Assembly (NCBI GenBank): GCA_020349245.1
Contig: CP070764.1
Span: forward strand, 1,025,759 to 1,078,716
Reading direction: 5' to 3'
DNA: 52,958 bases
Source: Chloroflexota bacterium
GTDB lineage: Bacteria; Chloroflexota; Anaerolineae; Anaerolineales; UBA4823
Position 1 is the first letter of the stretch, and every line of letters begins with the position of its first letter. The notes below the pieces were generated by a model. That model saw only the letters and a program-made list of their open reading frames with translations, did no database searches and was not told the DNA's origin. The translations under genes and the position numbers were made by a program. Positions 15,661 through 25,576 of the stretch are shown here, in pieces.

Positions 15661-16899
15661 ATGACGAAGATTACTGCAATTGGATCACTGCCCCCCATCG
15701 GTGAAGTTCCAGAAAAGATGCTTGCCCAGGTGGTCAGGCAAGACCGTTTTGGCGATCCGAGGACCGCATTCCAGGTTGAGGAGATCAAAATTCCTGAAAT
15801 CAAGCCCCATGAAGTATTGATCGGCGCGATGGCAGCCGGGATCAATTTCAATAATGTGTGGGCTGCCCGGGGTATACCCATTGATGTGATCACGACCCGT
15901 CAGAAGCAGGGCGAACCTTATGATTTCCATATTGGCGGCAGTGATGTCTCTGGTATCGTGTACGCCGTCGGGAGCCAGGTGGATAACGTCAAGATTGGGG
16001 ATGAGGTGGTTGTTCACCATGGTTATTGGAGTCTTGATGATCCCTGGATAGAAGCAGGCAAGGATCCCATGATTGCCCCCTCAGCCCAGATCTGGGGATA
16101 CAACACGAATTTTGGATCCTTCGGCCAATTCTGTATTGCCCAAGGACACGCAGTTCTGCCAAAGGCAGAGCACCTCACCTGGGAGGAGGCAGCTGCACCG
16201 ACCCTGGTTGGCACAACTGCCTACCGCATGCTGTTTGGTTGGGAAGGAAATGTGCTCAAACAAGGTGACCTGGTTTTGGTCTGGGGGGGTTCAGGAGGGC
16301 TGGGTTCACAGGCCATCCAACTGGCAGCAGTACACGGTGCAAAGGCAGTTGCCGTGGTATCGGATGATGAGCGTGGAGAGTACTGCAAAAGACTCGGTGC
16401 GGTTGGATATATCAATCGTAAGCACTTCAACCATTGGGGGATTCCACCTCATTGGACAGACCTGGAAGGCCAGAGGGAGTGGACCAAAGGCTGCCGGGCA
16501 TTTGGGGCCGCAATTTGGGATGTAGTGGGTGAAAGACGCAATCCGGATATCGTCTTTGAGCACCCAGGAGAAAGCACTATTCCGACCAGCATCTTTGTTT
16601 GCGAAGCGGGTGGCATGGTTGTTATCTGTGCAGGGACGACGGGTTATTCCGCCATGGTTGATTTACGCTATCACTGGGTGCGCCAGAAGCGGCTCCAGGG
16701 TTCTCATGGTACGAATGATGAACAGGCAAGAGCTTACAACCAATTAGTCCGTGATGGCAAGATCGATCCCTGCCTAGGGCAGGTTTATTCATTCGAGGAG
16801 ATTGGTAAAGCCCATTATGATATGGAGAAGGGAGAAGAGGTATTCGGAAATCGAGTGGCCCTGGTGGGTGCTTCAAGCACTGGCATGGGTCGCAAGTGA
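15661..16899 (+). CDS. ccr: Crotonyl-CoA carboxylase/reductase-like enzyme
   Basis: The 412-residue medium-chain dehydrogenase/reductase matches Ccr rather than general quinone reductases. It has '[14 protein letters not shown]' (Asn near the CO2 pocket), '[13 protein letters not shown]', the NADPH-binding '[14 protein letters not shown]', 'FEHPGEST' and 'CAGTTGY'. Ccr reductively carboxylates crotonyl-CoA to ethylmalonyl-CoA with NADPH and CO2, or simply reduces it. No ethylmalonyl-CoA mutase or mesaconyl-CoA genes are in the window, so the pathway is open; acrylyl-CoA or other enoyl-CoA reduction is also possible. I chose ATG 15661 because the open frame upstream (from 15526) runs inside the DUF1326 gene and lacks family similarity. 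It is likely co-transcribed with DUF1326. Confidence 0.85.
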   Translation: MTKITAIGSLPPIGEVPEKMLAQVVRQDRFGDPRTAFQVEEIKIPEIKPHEVLIGAMAAGINFNNVWAARGIPIDVITTRQKQGEPYDFHIGGSDVSGIVYAVGSQVDNVKIGDEVVVHHGYWSLDDPWIEAGKDPMIAPSAQIWGYNTNFGSFGQFCIAQGHAVLPKAEHLTWEEAAAPTLVGTTAYRMLFGWEGNVLKQGDLVLVWGGSGGLGSQAIQLAAVHGAKAVAVVSDDERGEYCKRLGAVGYINRKHFNHWGIPPHWTDLEGQREWTKGCRAFGAAIWDVVGERRNPDIVFEHPGESTIPTSIFVCEAGGMVVICAGTTGYSAMVDLRYHWVRQKRLQGSHGTNDEQARAYNQLVRDGKIDPCLGQVYSFEEIGKAHYDMEKGEEVFGNRVALVGASSTGMGRK

Positions 16900-16927
16900 T
16901 CCTGGAAATCTGATGTCCTAATGGATA

Positions 16928-17713
16928 TTAAAATATTTCTGCAAGGATTGACCAGATCCCCCATAAAATAAATAACACACCTGCGTACCTGCTGATTCGA
17001 TCCCCAGCAGGTACAATTTTTTCTACCAGGACAAAGGTAGAAATGATCGCCATCCACAGTAAATTCATCACACCCGCGACAAAAAGTAAAGCCATCAAAA
17101 GCCAGCAGCATCCCACACAGTAGAATCCATGCTTTATACCCATCTTCACTGCGCCGCGATCTCCTTCTCTCCAATCAGTCATTATGAATCCAACTGGGGA
17201 GCGGCAGTGGGTAAGACAGGCATTTTTAAGCTGAGAAAATTGGAAAGCGCCGGCAAATATCAGAATAATCCCGCCCAGGATAGGTGCTGCACGTACAACT
17301 TCCATTGAAACCAGGGATGCGTTGTGAAGAGTCCATTGGACCAGAGTGGCTGCTGCACTGAACCCAATCCAAACGATTAAGTAACCCAGCAAGAATAACC
17401 CAGTCTTAAGGTATGGTTTATGTTCTGGTTGCTTCTGCCGGATTATTTTTGCATAAAACAGGAGCATTGGTGCGGCTGAGGGAGTCATCATGGCGACCAT
17501 CATTACACTCCACATCAAAAAGTACATCAGGAAGGATGCTATTGTCCATATCCCGGTATGCGGGGATACAATCGCCATCCCAGAGAGGGAATTTCCCATT
17601 TGTTCAGTGAGATAAATTGTATATGTCCATGACAAAAGGACGACTGCCAGCAAACCAATTAAGACCACCCAGCGATCCCGTTTCAAGATGGCTTCAGCAA
17701 GATTTTCTTCCAT
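16928..17713 (-). CDS. DUF2182 membrane protein (predicted metal-binding)
   Basis: The 261-residue polytopic membrane protein has the DUF2182 signatures: 'MMVAMMTPSAAPMLLFYA', 'LKNACLTHCRSPVGF' and 'GFYCVGCCWLLMALLFV', with the late 'VEKIVPAG'. About six to seven helices are visible. The conserved Cys pairs and Met-rich helix led the family to be called a predicted metal-binding membrane protein; its true substrate is not known. DUF1326 and DUF2182 genes are frequent neighbours, so the two probably work together at the membrane. Here they are convergent around the Ccr-like gene, with only 28 bp between the Ccr and DUF2182 stops. Confidence 0.85.
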   Translation of the reverse strand: MEENLAEAILKRDRWVVLIGLLAVVLLSWTYTIYLTEQMGNSLSGMAIVSPHTGIWTIASFLMYFLMWSVMMVAMMTPSAAPMLLFYAKIIRQKQPEHKPYLKTGLFLLGYLIVWIGFSAAATLVQWTLHNASLVSMEVVRAAPILGGIILIFAGAFQFSQLKNACLTHCRSPVGFIMTDWREGDRGAVKMGIKHGFYCVGCCWLLMALLFVAGVMNLLWMAIISTFVLVEKIVPAGDRISRYAGVLFILWGIWSILAEIF

Positions 17714-18225
17714 AAACCCTTCTCAGAAAATTGATAAAGACTCTTTTCCAACGAATAACGATCGATCCTGGTAAAAATCATTCTTGAATTAATGAGCTTG
17801 TTATAAATTGGTCCAGGGTCGATATGAATTGTTGATGAGTCAACTAGTCCTGCCAAAAAATATTCTTTATTGTATCCGGACTCCGTGTTTTTCAAACATT
17901 TTCTGTAACTGGCTGATATTTCTCTCTTTGTAATGAGCTCCAGTCCAGAGGGACCTGTACCGCCTCCAACCTGGTGGTTCTGGAAGATCCTGATGCGTGT
18001 TCACGTACTTGTCAGGACTGATTTGTAAATGAATAACATCGATAGTCCAAAGAAAGTGATATCACCGGTTCTTTGAATATATTTACCCAGCTGTAGAATC
18101 TTGTATCTCTGGGCAGTATAATTTATCCAATATCAAATTTTTCAGCTGCTGTGATTTGAATTGATGAGTCTTGAAAAAATATAATCAAACGGACCAGATG
18201 CACTGCCAATTTTCCGGAGTGAAGT
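17714..18225. other. Divergent AT-rich intergenic region
   Basis: No coding frame is convincing. The right end holds a good sigma-70-type promoter (18156-18185) for the gene at 18226. Nothing else stands out. Confidence 0.4.
18156..18185 (+). promoter_or_regulatory. Sigma-70-type promoter
   Basis: TTGAAT (18156-18161), an 18-bp spacer and an exact TATAAT (18180-18185) precede the ATG at 18226 by 40 bp, giving a short leader of about 34 nt. Confidence 0.5.
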
Positions 18226-18888
18226 ATGAACAATGAAAAAGAGAACGCTCTACCAAAAATTGGATATCTTTATCATTATCCAAAAATTGAGGAACCAAAG
18301 GATAGATTTCGTTTAGATATATTCATTTCTTCAATTCCCACTGATAAACATTTCGATGTGATACGCTGCCATGTATTTGTAAAAACTCCTAAAGCGGTAA
18401 CCGAGCGCTTAACGATTTCGCATCCTTGGGTTTATGAAAAGGAGGCAGAGTTATGTGCAGGTTTTATAATCATGGAAGATAGAAAGGGAAAAAAGGAGGA
18501 AGCTTTCACTTTTGGGGGAAATTTAACGATCCTTGAGCAAGAAATGCAGACGATAGGTACAATAAAATCATCTGCTCCGATTCTGGAAATCAGTGGAGCT
18601 ACACCATTACACAAGCTATTCACTGAAGAGTTACAAATAATCTTTGCAAAACGACAGGCTGCCTATTCAAATCATTTCGAATATGAAGCATTATTATGCC
18701 AAGCAGATCCATTCGAGCTTTATCTGGCGTGTCTGAGGGAATTGACAGAGAAGTTGGAAAATTTTCCTCCCGAGGATGAAGATTACCTTGAGCTATTAAT
18801 ATATCTCCACTCCCAGGAGCATCGCCTGAGAGAAGCGGGTCTAGGAAAAAAACCTAAACCGACGTTAGATGAAATATTCGCGGTTTGA
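18226..18888 (+). CDS. Hypothetical soluble protein
   Basis: This 220-residue protein is not recognised. It has no signal peptide or membrane helix. The first half looks beta-rich ('RFRLDIFISSIPTDKHFDVIRCHVFVK' split around a CHVFV strand). The second half is helical and acidic ('LYLACLRELTEKLENFPPEDEDYLELLIYLHSQEHRLREA'). Base composition is visibly more AT-rich than the flanking metabolic genes, which may mark a transferred gene. A GGAGTG ribosome site sits about five bases ahead of the ATG. No partner gene is adjacent. Confidence 0.6.
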   Translation: MNNEKENALPKIGYLYHYPKIEEPKDRFRLDIFISSIPTDKHFDVIRCHVFVKTPKAVTERLTISHPWVYEKEAELCAGFIIMEDRKGKKEEAFTFGGNLTILEQEMQTIGTIKSSAPILEISGATPLHKLFTEELQIIFAKRQAAYSNHFEYEALLCQADPFELYLACLRELTEKLENFPPEDEDYLELLIYLHSQEHRLREAGLGKKPKPTLDEIFAV

Positions 18889-19266
18889 TTGCTGAACTGC
18901 CATAGTTTCCGCTGAAATCAGGAGGGTCTCAAGCGGAGAATGGTCTCCCGGTGATAAATCACAGGCGCTTCAATTATCGTTATCGCCTTGGATAAACTCG
19001 CCAAAGTGTAGATTTCAGGACTTGATTGGCTGGAAAATTGGGTTTTGGATATAATGCCCCCTTCATCCCGATTGCCCAGAAAAATGAAGAATGAAATTTG
19101 ACCTGCAACAGGCGATCAGCAGGTCAATCCAGCCACGGCAATATTGTTTCTTCGCTGTCGAAAGTTTTTATTGCCTATTCTTGCTGCGTATGGAGATATC
19201 CAGAATGATTGATGTGAATTTTATAAGCTGGCTGCGGCAAGACAAGGAATAAGGGCTAATCCCCAA
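18889..19266. other. Intergenic stretch, nothing recognised
   Basis: About 380 bp between two convergent genes. I see no open frame, terminator with a T-run, or repeat that I can support. Confidence 0.35.
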
Positions 19267-19905
19267 TCATGGTGAAAGATCACCAATCCATTTGAAATTA
19301 CCTCCAGTCAAATACTCCTGGCGTACCAGGATTAGATCCTCGCCTCTATTTACCGGTCTAAAACGAAGCGCATATGGCTGATCACCTTCCTGGATAATAA
19401 ACACCTCATAGGTCGCTTGAGGGTTATCAATCCAATCTTGTTCATATCCCCATGTGGTCCAACCACTTCTACTCGCACAAGGAAATGAGGGATCTCCCCA
19501 TGTTAGGAAACCACTATCAAATTGGAACCATTCGACCGCATCACAATCAAAGTTAAATCCAAATGTACCAGGAGTTGGTAATCCATGAATCCGTACCACT
19601 CCCATACCCCAGTCCAAATCAACCTGTGAGATTACCTGAATTTCCAGAACCTTCTTGCCATTGGCCCATTTTCCACTGAGATCTCTGAGATCTCCAATCC
19701 ACTCGACCTTTCTTCTCCATCGATTTTCTTCGGTGGGGATTGGAGTGACGGTCTTCACCTGTGATAGCACTGCGGTTGGTGTTACTACCACTACGCTATT
19801 TTCTATTGATTCCAGTGAAACAGCTACAGCTGGTGTAACACAAACTGCAAGGATGGCAATTGTGAAGCAGATCGATAACACTTGGTGCAATACTTTGCGA
19901 TACAT
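19267..19905 (-). CDS. Exported hypothetical protein
   Basis: The 212-residue protein has a Sec signal peptide (MYRKVLHQVLSICFTIAILA...) with likely cleavage after 'TPAVAVS'. The mature part is Trp- and Gly-rich and looks beta-stranded ('WRRKVEWIGDLRDLSGKW', 'TTWGYEQDWIDNPQATYEVF'), ending with a repeat of the 'KWIGDL' phrase near the C-terminus. I do not recognise the family. I chose the ATG at 19905 because GGAGGGAGC directly precedes it; an upstream in-frame ATG would place ten polar residues before the signal. The lipoprotein gene at 20064 lies 158 bp upstream in the same direction. Confidence 0.65.
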   Translation of the reverse strand: MYRKVLHQVLSICFTIAILAVCVTPAVAVSLESIENSVVVVTPTAVLSQVKTVTPIPTEENRWRRKVEWIGDLRDLSGKWANGKKVLEIQVISQVDLDWGMGVVRIHGLPTPGTFGFNFDCDAVEWFQFDSGFLTWGDPSFPCASRSGWTTWGYEQDWIDNPQATYEVFIIQEGDQPYALRFRPVNRGEDLILVRQEYLTGGNFKWIGDLSP

Positions 19906-20063
19906 GCTCCCTCCTGATGACCTGGTATCCCCCAATCTTCTATCAGAATTTAAGTTTTACGAACTACAGATTAGCTCTTTATACTTGAAGTCTCTTCCTG
20001 CCAGGAGCATAGCGACCGGGAGAATGGGTATTCAATCTCCCGGTATCCACTTCTTTGACTGGA

Positions 20064-21005
20064 TTACTTCCAGAAGTCGATCATAATCGGACCCTCAACG
20101 TCTAATACCTTATGTAATTTCCCATCTCCCTCATCAACCAGACACACCAAGTATATTGGTCCATCAGTGAATAATGGTGCCAGGAATTGGTGACTTGGTC
20201 CCATTAAACCAATTCCAATTGTCGTTGTCCATTCTGGTGGTGGGGGATATGGATCTTCCAACCTGTCCTCCGGCGTCTTGCCCTCCGCGAATATCTCAAT
20301 TGTGACACCGTACCCGGCGCGCTTTTCACCGCTCACATCATTCCAGACGATGATCGCCCCAGGAGTTTCGATAGATGTGGGTCCATTGTAGATGCAGCCG
20401 TCTTTTTGAAAGGTGATCGCAAAGATAGGCGGCGTATCTTTTAGTTTTTCGAGGGATTGATCACTTAGTGTCCAGGTCCAGGATTGGATCTTGCCATCCT
20501 GTATGTTATACACTTCCGTGGCTTCCAGGGGAGCGATACCGAGGTCACGGGTCAGGTCCATCCAGGTGTAAGTCCTGGTTGTGACGGTATTTCCTTCAAC
20601 CTGCTGCACGTCGATCTGCAGCTGGATGTGGGATGCGATCAATGATTCGAAATAGGCTCTCAGTTCCTCTATTCCCCGGTAATGGTCGGGGGAACCAGGC
20701 AGCAGGGCAAAAGTTGGGGCGAGCTGCAGTTCCACATCATCGGAATAGAGCTTCAGCGCCGCGTTAATGTCGCCGTGGTTTAACAGCTCAACCTGTGCCA
20801 GAACTATCTCTTCAGGCTTCATCTGTTCCGAAGATACCTCTTCCGGTTCTACCTGTACCGAGGCTACCTCATCCGGCTTTACCTGTTCTGTGATGACCCC
20901 AGCAGGCTTTTCATGGGCTGCAGCGGCCTCTTGGAACTTGGACCCTGATTGGCAGGCTGTCAATGCGACCAGAAGCATTGCGGTTATGAATATCATTTTC
21001 TTCAT
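20064..21005 (-). CDS. Lipoprotein with SnoaL/NTF2-like domain
   Basis: The 313-residue protein starts with a lipoprotein signal (MKKMIFITAMLLVALTAC; lipidated Cys18). A linker at about 39-72 consists of three ten-residue repeats built on 'EQVKPDEVAS'. Residues about 70-170 look like an NTF2/SnoaL fold ('LLNHGDINAALKLYSDDVEL', 'YRGIEELRAYFESLIA', 'TEVYNIQDGKIQSWTW'). The C-terminal part (180-313) is beta-rich and unknown. NTF2-like domains bind small hydrophobic ligands or form enzymes, but no catalytic set is assignable. The gene is divergent from the STAND regulator with a 221-bp gap. Confidence 0.75.
   Translation of the reverse strand: MKKMIFITAMLLVALTACQSGSKFQEAAAAHEKPAGVITEQVKPDEVASVQVEPEEVSSEQMKPEEIVLAQVELLNHGDINAALKLYSDDVELQLAPTFALLPGSPDHYRGIEELRAYFESLIASHIQLQIDVQQVEGNTVTTRTYTWMDLTRDLGIAPLEATEVYNIQDGKIQSWTWTLSDQSLEKLKDTPPIFAITFQKDGCIYNGPTSIETPGAIIVWNDVSGEKRAGYGVTIEIFAEGKTPEDRLEDPYPPPPEWTTTIGIGLMGPSHQFLAPLFTDGPIYLVCLVDEGDGKLHKVLDVEGPIMIDFWK
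20815..20892 (-). repeat. 30-bp-period tandem repeat within the lipoprotein gene
   Basis: Three imperfect 30-bp units encode E-Q-V-K-P-D-E-V-A-S, V-Q-V-E-P-E-E-V-S-S and E-Q-M-K-P-E-E-I-V-L. It forms the spacer between the lipid anchor and the folded domain. Copy number may vary between strains. Confidence 0.6.
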
Positions 21006-21171
21006 TTTATTCTCTCCTCACTTCAGCATTTTCATGCTCTTGCGGGTTAACTGCTCCAAAAAACTCGCTGTAAGAGTGTTTTGCTGGAAGCATCACTTGT
21101 ATTCAATATACTTGATCCTCGTTACTGAATCGTCCATGGAACGTTAAGAAATCGTGAATTTTTGTTAAATT

Positions 21172-21180
21172 TGCTATAAT
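21172..21180 (+). promoter_or_regulatory. Extended -10 promoter of the STAND regulator gene
   Basis: TGC-TATAAT (21172-21180) is an exact extended -10 element 47 bp ahead of the ATG at 21227. The -35 region is poor, as usual for this promoter type. Confidence 0.5.
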
Positions 21181-21226
21181 TCAATGAACGGGATGGAAAT
21201 AAGTCCGGGTCTTTCAGGAGGGACGC

Positions 21227-24200
21227 ATGACTCATCTATCCCTAAATTTATTAGGTCCCTTTCAAGCTGCTCTCGATGGTGAGCCAGTCAATAATTTTAT
21301 CTCGGATAAGGTACGCGCCTTGCTGGTCTACCTGGCAGTTGAGGCCCATAAACCTCACCGGCGAGAAAGCCTGGCTGGTTTGTTATGGACTGAACAATCA
21401 GAACTTTCAGCCCGCACCAACCTGCGCCGTGCGCTGGCTAACCTGCGCCAGGTGATCGGCGATAATCGAGCCGAACCACCCTTCCTGTTAATCACGCGCC
21501 AGACGATTCAGTTCAACCGGGATTCCGACTATTGGTTGGATGTTGAGCTGTTTACGGGGGATAACAAAATGGAAACCACGCAAGATATTAACCTGTACAG
21601 GGGTAATTTCCTGGAGGGATTCTCGATTGATGGCAGCCTGGCTTTCGAGGAGTGGTCGCTTCTCACCAGGGAACGACTTGATCGCCAGATGGGTAATGCC
21701 CTCGGTGCTCATGCCAGCTATCACGAGCAGCAAGCTGATTATCAGCAAGCCCTTCCATATGCCTGGCGGTTGATCGAGTTAGACCCTTGGCAGGAGGCAG
21801 CTCACAGACAATTGATGCGGTTACTGGTATTCACCGGGCAGCGAAATGCAGCCTTGACCCAATATGAGAATTTGCGAAGCATTCTGGCGAAAGAACTGGA
21901 TATCGAGCCTGAGGAAGAAACCAAACAACTTTTTGAAAAAATACGATCCGGGGAAGCGATCCTACTCCAACAAAGGGGAGAACACATTGGAGGTATTCAA
22001 CGCGAGGCTCAGTTATTTAGCGAAAGTCCCTATCGTGGGCTTTCTGCCTTTGGAGAGGAGGATGCACATTTCTTCTGTGGACGGGATGTGTTTACTGATC
22101 AGCTCGTGGAAACAGTTAATCAATTGCCCCTGGTTACCGCCGTTGTTGGTTCTTCAGGCTGTGGAAAATCATCTGTTGTCTTTGCCGGGTTAATTCCCCA
22201 AATGCGTGTGGAACCTGAATGGTTGATCACCCATTTCCGCCCTGGCGGGAACCCATTTAAAGCAGAAGCATCAGCCTTGCTGACCTTGTTGAAACCTGAG
22301 CTCAGTGAAACTGATCACCTGGTGGAATCCAAATCCTTAGCAGAAGCTCTTTATTCAGGCAAAATTACCTTTTTTGATGTTGTTGAAAGGATCATAGAAA
22401 AGTACCGCTCTGCTGAGCGTATTCTGATTGTTATTGATCAATTCGAGGAATTATTTACCTTATGCCCGGACCCTGAAATTCGAAGTTTATTCCTGGATCG
22501 ACTACTGGAGGGCTTAAACCCCCGTGAAGTTTACAGAAAGCCTGTTGTTGTTTTACTTCTGACCATACGAGCAGATTTTATGGGCCACCTGTTAACTCAC
22601 CGCGCTCTCACAGATGCCATCCAGGATACTTTCCTGTTGATGGGACCCATGAACCGGGACGAATTGCGTGTAGCAATTGAGAAACCTGCTAAATTCCAGG
22701 GAGCAGCTTTTGAACCTGGACTGGTAGAAAGGATCCTGGAAGATGCTGGTGAAAAACCAGGGAGTCTTCCCTTGCTTGAATTTGCCCTGACCCTATTATG
22801 GGATCGAAAAACTGGAGGCTGGTTGACCCATAGCGGATATGAATCAATCGGTTGTGTCAACGGTGCCTTGACCTGTTATGCGGAAAAAGTATTCTATGAC
22901 CTAAATTCTCAGGAAAAGGAACGCTCCCAAACGATATTTATTCAGCTGGTTCAACCCGGAATCGGCACCGAGGATGCCCGCCGGATGGCTTACCGCACCG
23001 ACCTGTTTGAAGATGAATGGATGTTGGTGCAGCACCTGGCTGATAAACGTTTGGTCGTCACCGGGCGAGACCCTGATGGACGAGAAATTGTGGAAATTGC
23101 TCACGAAGCCTTGATCCGGCAGTGGGATCGTTTACGGGCTTGGGTGAATGAAGCACGTTCCTTCCGCACCTGGCAGGAAGAGCTCAGGACGATAATGAGA
23201 ACCTGGGAAGCCAGCGGATTCGACGAAGGCGGACTGCTGCGGGGTGTACCGTTATCGAGAAGTGAGAGCTGGTTGGCAGAGCGGGGGAACGAATTGGGTG
23301 AACACGAGAAGGATTTCATCCAGCAGAGTGTTGAGTTGCGTGAATCCAGGAAAAGGGAAACGAAAAAGCGAAAAAGACGAACAACGATGGCATTAGCCTG
23401 CGGATTGGCTATCATCATCTTGCTGGTCATCTTCGGCTTTCAAAACTGGACCGAATCCGCCCGCCAGACTGAGGTCGACTATAGCATAAAGATCGCGAAT
23501 AGTGCCATGAGCGCTAATATGAAGGGAGAAGCTGATCAGGCGTTAGCCCTGGCCCTGGAAGCAGTCAGCATCGGCAACCCTCCCAGGGAATCTGTCCATG
23601 CACTTTCGTCTATCGCCTTAGGACCTGGAACCCGGAATATATTGATCGGTCACCAATCCCCGGTTCAGAGTTTAGCCATCAACCCTGATTCCCGTTTAGC
23701 TCTTTCCGGAGGCTGCTCAAGACTGACAGATGTGGAAGTTTGTTCAAGAGGGGAGATCATTCTATGGGACCTGGCAAGTGGGGCAGAACTCCGCCGCATG
23801 GTAGGGCATGGAAATTGGGTTACAGAGCTGGCGTTCATCCCAAACAGCCGATCGAACTTTGGAATGCTAACAGCTGTCTCAGGTGATCCTCACGGAAATT
23901 TCTTCCTGTGGGATATTGAAGATGGAATTATCATTCGAAAATTCGTGGATTACCGCGGTATTTCCAGTATCGCGATCAGCCCCGATGGAAAGACAATGCT
24001 GTCAAGTTCGGATGGGAACACACTAATCATCTGGGATTTGTTATCCGGGATGAGAGTGCGCACGTTAGATGGGCATACTCGCGGGGTCACCTCTACCGCG
24101 TACAGCCCGGATGGGAAAACTATTCTTACTGGTTCAATGGATAATACGCTGATTCTATGGGATGCGAACACCGGTGAGAAGATCCATACCCTTCAGGGTC

Positions 24201-25576
24201 ACCAAGATTCGGTTATTGACATGGCATATCATCCTGATGGCAGGACTGCTTTATCTATCGGCAAAGACCAGGCTCTGCGCCAATGGGATCTCCTTTCCGG
24301 CTCACAGGTTAATGAAAAATTTACCAATCGAAATCCTGGTTTATTGGAAATCAGCCCGGATGGGCAAATCGCAGTAGTAACGGAAGATAACATCATTCAT
24401 GCCTGGGATATCGACCTCTGGCAGGAATCCTGGTACGTGAAAGGTCATCCGGATGCTATTACTGCCCTGCAATTCACCAGCGATGGCAGCTTGCTTCTTT
24501 CGGGTGGGATAGATGGTATTCTAAGATTATGGGACGCCAGAGATTTTAAAGAACTCAAACGTTTTAATACCGGCACGGATATCCTCACAGCCCTTGATGT
24601 AAGTTCAGATGGCAAAAAAATCCTGACAGGCAGCCTGACAGGTGATGCATCCGTTTGGGATGTGGAAACCGGTGAAAAACTTCACCAGCTGGTGGGAGAT
24701 GGAATACCGGTAAGTACCGGTGCAGTGGGAATCAGCCCTGATGCTGAGATGGGCCTTGTCGGTACAGGATTCCAGTATTTTGGGTCTGATGAAAAGAGCC
24801 TGGTTTTATGGGATCTTGAGAATGGGAAGCGAATCCAAAGCTTTGAAGGGCACGAATTTCCTCTACGAAGTGTAGCCTTTTCTCCAACAGGACAATTTAT
24901 TCTCTCCGGATCGCAGAACAATTACGAAAACATCGGCGAATTATTCTCTTGGTCTGTAGCGACAGGTGAACAAATTCTCAGCTTTTATTCAACCGATGAC
25001 ATCACTTCTATTATTCTCAACCCGGATGGGACACTTGCACTCACCAGTTCCGAGTATTTTGGCAACGTTACACTCTGGGATGTGGATTCAGGGAAAATGG
25101 TCAGCAAGATAGATGGGTTTACCGAAAAAGTACTGGTTGCTGACTTCGGTCCTGATGAGAAGACGGCAATTGCTGGATTTTCTGATGGCAGCCTGATCCG
25201 GCTGGACCTGGAAACCGGTGAAATTATCCGTCATTACCAGGGCCATGAGAGCGCGATCTGGGCGCTTGATGTAAGTCCTGATGCACGGTTTGTGCTTTCA
25301 GGAGACGATGATGGCAAAGTTATATTATGGGATCTGGCTACAGGGGAGGAATTGTTTCGTTTACGCGGGCATACCAAAGCGGTGCAGGGCGTTAGCTTCA
25401 GCCCGGATGGAAAAACAGCTTTCTCTGCGGGGAGAGATGGTGAGCTGATCCAGTGGAGAATCGCAGATCTCCCGTTTGGCAACCTGGTTGAGTGGGTAAA
25501 AGCTAATCGGTATGTCCGTGATTTGACCTGCGGGGAACGGGACCAGTACGAGGTTGAACCATTATGTGAAGATTAA
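21227..25576 (+). CDS. SARP-type BTAD / STAND NTPase / WD40 regulator
   Basis: The 1449-residue multidomain regulator has a winged-helix DNA-binding domain at about 1-95 ('KVRALLVYLAVEAHKPHRRE'), a bacterial transcriptional activation domain (BTAD) at 96-250, and a STAND-type NTPase module with P-loop GSSGCGKSS at 308-316 and 'IDQFEELF' as Walker B. One transmembrane helix lies at about 721-740. From about 805 there are roughly 14 WD40 units, each with a '(L/V)xLWDxxTGE' core, enough for two seven-bladed propellers. STAND proteins are ligand-triggered switches. Here DNA-binding and propeller parts are on opposite sides of the helix, so the WD40 part may be a surface sensor (inference). The AGGAGGGACGC ribosome site is strong. 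It is monocistronic. Confidence 0.9.
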   Translation: MTHLSLNLLGPFQAALDGEPVNNFISDKVRALLVYLAVEAHKPHRRESLAGLLWTEQSELSARTNLRRALANLRQVIGDNRAEPPFLLITRQTIQFNRDSDYWLDVELFTGDNKMETTQDINLYRGNFLEGFSIDGSLAFEEWSLLTRERLDRQMGNALGAHASYHEQQADYQQALPYAWRLIELDPWQEAAHRQLMRLLVFTGQRNAALTQYENLRSILAKELDIEPEEETKQLFEKIRSGEAILLQQRGEHIGGIQREAQLFSESPYRGLSAFGEEDAHFFCGRDVFTDQLVETVNQLPLVTAVVGSSGCGKSSVVFAGLIPQMRVEPEWLITHFRPGGNPFKAEASALLTLLKPELSETDHLVESKSLAEALYSGKITFFDVVERIIEKYRSAERILIVIDQFEELFTLCPDPEIRSLFLDRLLEGLNPREVYRKPVVVLLLTIRADFMGHLLTHRALTDAIQDTFLLMGPMNRDELRVAIEKPAKFQGAAFEPGLVERILEDAGEKPGSLPLLEFALTLLWDRKTGGWLTHSGYESIGCVNGALTCYAEKVFYDLNSQEKERSQTIFIQLVQPGIGTEDARRMAYRTDLFEDEWMLVQHLADKRLVVTGRDPDGREIVEIAHEALIRQWDRLRAWVNEARSFRTWQEELRTIMRTWEASGFDEGGLLRGVPLSRSESWLAERGNELGEHEKDFIQQSVELRESRKRETKKRKRRTTMALACGLAIIILLVIFGFQNWTESARQTEVDYSIKIANSAMSANMKGEADQALALALEAVSIGNPPRESVHALSSIALGPGTRNILIGHQSPVQSLAINPDSRLALSGGCSRLTDVEVCSRGEIILWDLASGAELRRMVGHGNWVTELAFIPNSRSNFGMLTAVSGDPHGNFFLWDIEDGIIIRKFVDYRGISSIAISPDGKTMLSSSDGNTLIIWDLLSGMRVRTLDGHTRGVTSTAYSPDGKTILTGSMDNTLILWDANTGEKIHTLQGHQDSVIDMAYHPDGRTALSIGKDQALRQWDLLSGSQVNEKFTNRNPGLLEISPDGQIAVVTEDNIIHAWDIDLWQESWYVKGHPDAITALQFTSDGSLLLSGGIDGILRLWDARDFKELKRFNTGTDILTALDVSSDGKKILTGSLTGDASVWDVETGEKLHQLVGDGIPVSTGAVGISPDAEMGLVGTGFQYFGSDEKSLVLWDLENGKRIQSFEGHEFPLRSVAFSPTGQFILSGSQNNYENIGELFSWSVATGEQILSFYSTDDITSIILNPDGTLALTSSEYFGNVTLWDVDSGKMVSKIDGFTEKVLVADFGPDEKTAIAGFSDGSLIRLDLETGEIIRHYQGHESAIWALDVSPDARFVLSGDDDGKVILWDLATGEELFRLRGHTKAVQGVSFSPDGKTAFSAGRDGELIQWRIADLPFGNLVEWVKANRYVRDLTCGERDQYEVEPLCED

